From NCBI GenBank assembly GCA_927435965.1, contig CAKMKB010000164.1, positions 1 to 24,651 of the forward strand: a stretch of DNA of 24,651 nucleotides, given 5' to 3'. Both the position numbers and the translations under genes were made by a program. Within the stretch, counting starts at the first letter, position 1. Each line of letters begins with the position of its first letter. The stretch comes from 38-11 sp927435965. Its GTDB lineage: Bacteria > Bacillota > Clostridia > Tissierellales > Dethiosulfatibacteraceae. The notes under the pieces are model-generated. The model worked only from the letters and a program-made list of their open reading frames with translations. It was not told where the DNA came from and ran no database searches. Below, piece by piece: positions 24,227-24,651 of this stretch.

Positions 24227-24532
24227 TTAAATCTTCTTTGTTTTCATAATGAACATTACCATAAAAACTACATTTATAAAGATAAAAATATGTAACAAAA
24301 TATGGTATAAATCTGGAAAAATAATAAAATCTGAAGTTTCAATTATACGATATGTATTAGAAAAAAGTCTATTATATGCTAGAAGTTTCTTTTCAGAAGC
24401 ACCAAAAATTGTATAATACCAATGACTAAAAAACTGTGTAACAAGCCATAACGAAAGAAAAACTGTTAATAAATATTTGTAAGTGTACAATACATATGTG
24501 ACAAAAAAGAATAAAAAATGAAAGGGACTCTG
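24227..24532 (-). pseudogene. 5'-truncated hydrophobic reading frame, possible membrane-protein remnant
   Basis: The frame is open from the insertion-sequence-like boundary (24532) to a TAA at 24227 and has no in-frame ATG. The only start is a TTG at 24490 without a ribosome binding site. The product would have two hydrophobic segments, about the first 30-40 residues and the last 25 (HILLHIFIFINVVFMVMFIM), with a charged stretch between, as in a small membrane protein. Because the hydrophobic frame runs up to the apparent element at about 24518, the gene may have lost its 5' end to that insertion. I do not recognise the family. The A/T-rich sequence could also produce such a frame by chance. 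Confidence 0.3.
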
Positions 24533-24651
24533 TTATAATGTTAATCACGACAAAAACAAACATAACGGAGGAAACCCCTTTCATGAAGTCTATTGTAACA
24601 GAAGAAATCAAAGAGTAGGCGCATTGATGAAAATTTTTACAGAAAGACCTA
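24518..24651 (+). mobile_element. 5' end of a probable insertion sequence with a broken transposase frame
   Basis: An extended -10 promoter (TGTTATAAT, 24531-24539) and a GGAGG site (24567-24571) lead to an ATG at 24583 that encodes only MKSIVTEEIKE before a TAG at 24616. The opening MKSIVTEEIK resembles the N terminus of helix-turn-helix transposases common in clostridial insertion sequences, where Tyr-Arg-Gln-Arg usually follows. Shifting to the next frame at this point continues as SKSRRIDENFYRKT to the window edge, so a frameshift or decay is likely. Identification is from memory of such proteins and is tentative. The element runs out of the window, so its other end and the rest of the gene cannot be seen. 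Confidence 0.4.

Noticed and set aside
24426..24611. Minus-strand open frame across the element end
   Set aside because: It overlaps the promoter and start of the apparent transposase and another frame, and consists of A/T-driven hydrophobic residues.
1..24651. tRNA or rRNA genes
   Set aside because: None was seen by eye on either strand; the intergenic spaces are mostly too short, and no cloverleaf or rRNA motif was recognised.

Overview
The window looks like part of a chromosome from an anaerobic, low-GC, probably spore-forming member of the Clostridia (Firmicutes). This rests on low-GC base use, strong AGGAGG-type ribosome binding sites with frequent TTG starts, the Clostridia-like order yebC-ruvCAB-queA-tgt-yajC with a SpoIID-type wall protein inside it, an oxygen-sensitive two-subunit fumarase, and de novo cobalamin genes. 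I cannot name the genus from sequence alone. Nearly everything is on the minus strand; only the class A penicillin-binding protein is on the plus strand.

Layout by position. 4-287: a near-perfect 87-bp inverted repeat around a structured 108-bp centre, MITE-like. 317-6036: cobalamin genes, transcribed right to left as cobQ, cbiB, cobD, then a B12 riboswitch with its own promoter and terminator, then cobC and cobB. 6113-6137: terminator. 6136-16058: a long housekeeping cluster, read leftward as hflX, yigZ, yebC, psuG, ruvC, ruvA, ruvB, spoIID-like, queA, tgt, yajC. Promoters are predicted upstream of hflX and of ruvC. 16253-19609: a PBP1A-type bifunctional peptidoglycan synthase on the plus strand, convergent with the next unit across a shared hairpin terminator. 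19667-23919: a second leftward operon, tsaE, tsaB, rimI, a small WYL-like gene, tsaD, fumarase alpha, fumarase beta, with a good promoter at 23958-23986. 23987-24651: accessory DNA with a solitary IS200/IS605-like right-end structure, a truncated membrane-protein reading frame, and the first ~140 bp of an apparent insertion sequence with a broken first frame.

How the genes work together. The cob genes amidate the corrin ring (CobB, CobQ), make and attach the aminopropanol arm (CobD, CbiB) and process the lower-ligand nucleotide (CobC). Only cobC-cobB lie behind the B12 riboswitch. RuvABC resolve Holliday junctions; QueA and Tgt make queuosine in tRNA; TsaB, TsaD and TsaE make t6A in tRNA; HflX rescues ribosomes; PBP1A and the SpoIID-like protein act on peptidoglycan. 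Most of the window is ordinary core genome. I did not find a convincing new system; the less-explained sequence is at the two ends and in the cob regulatory arrangement.
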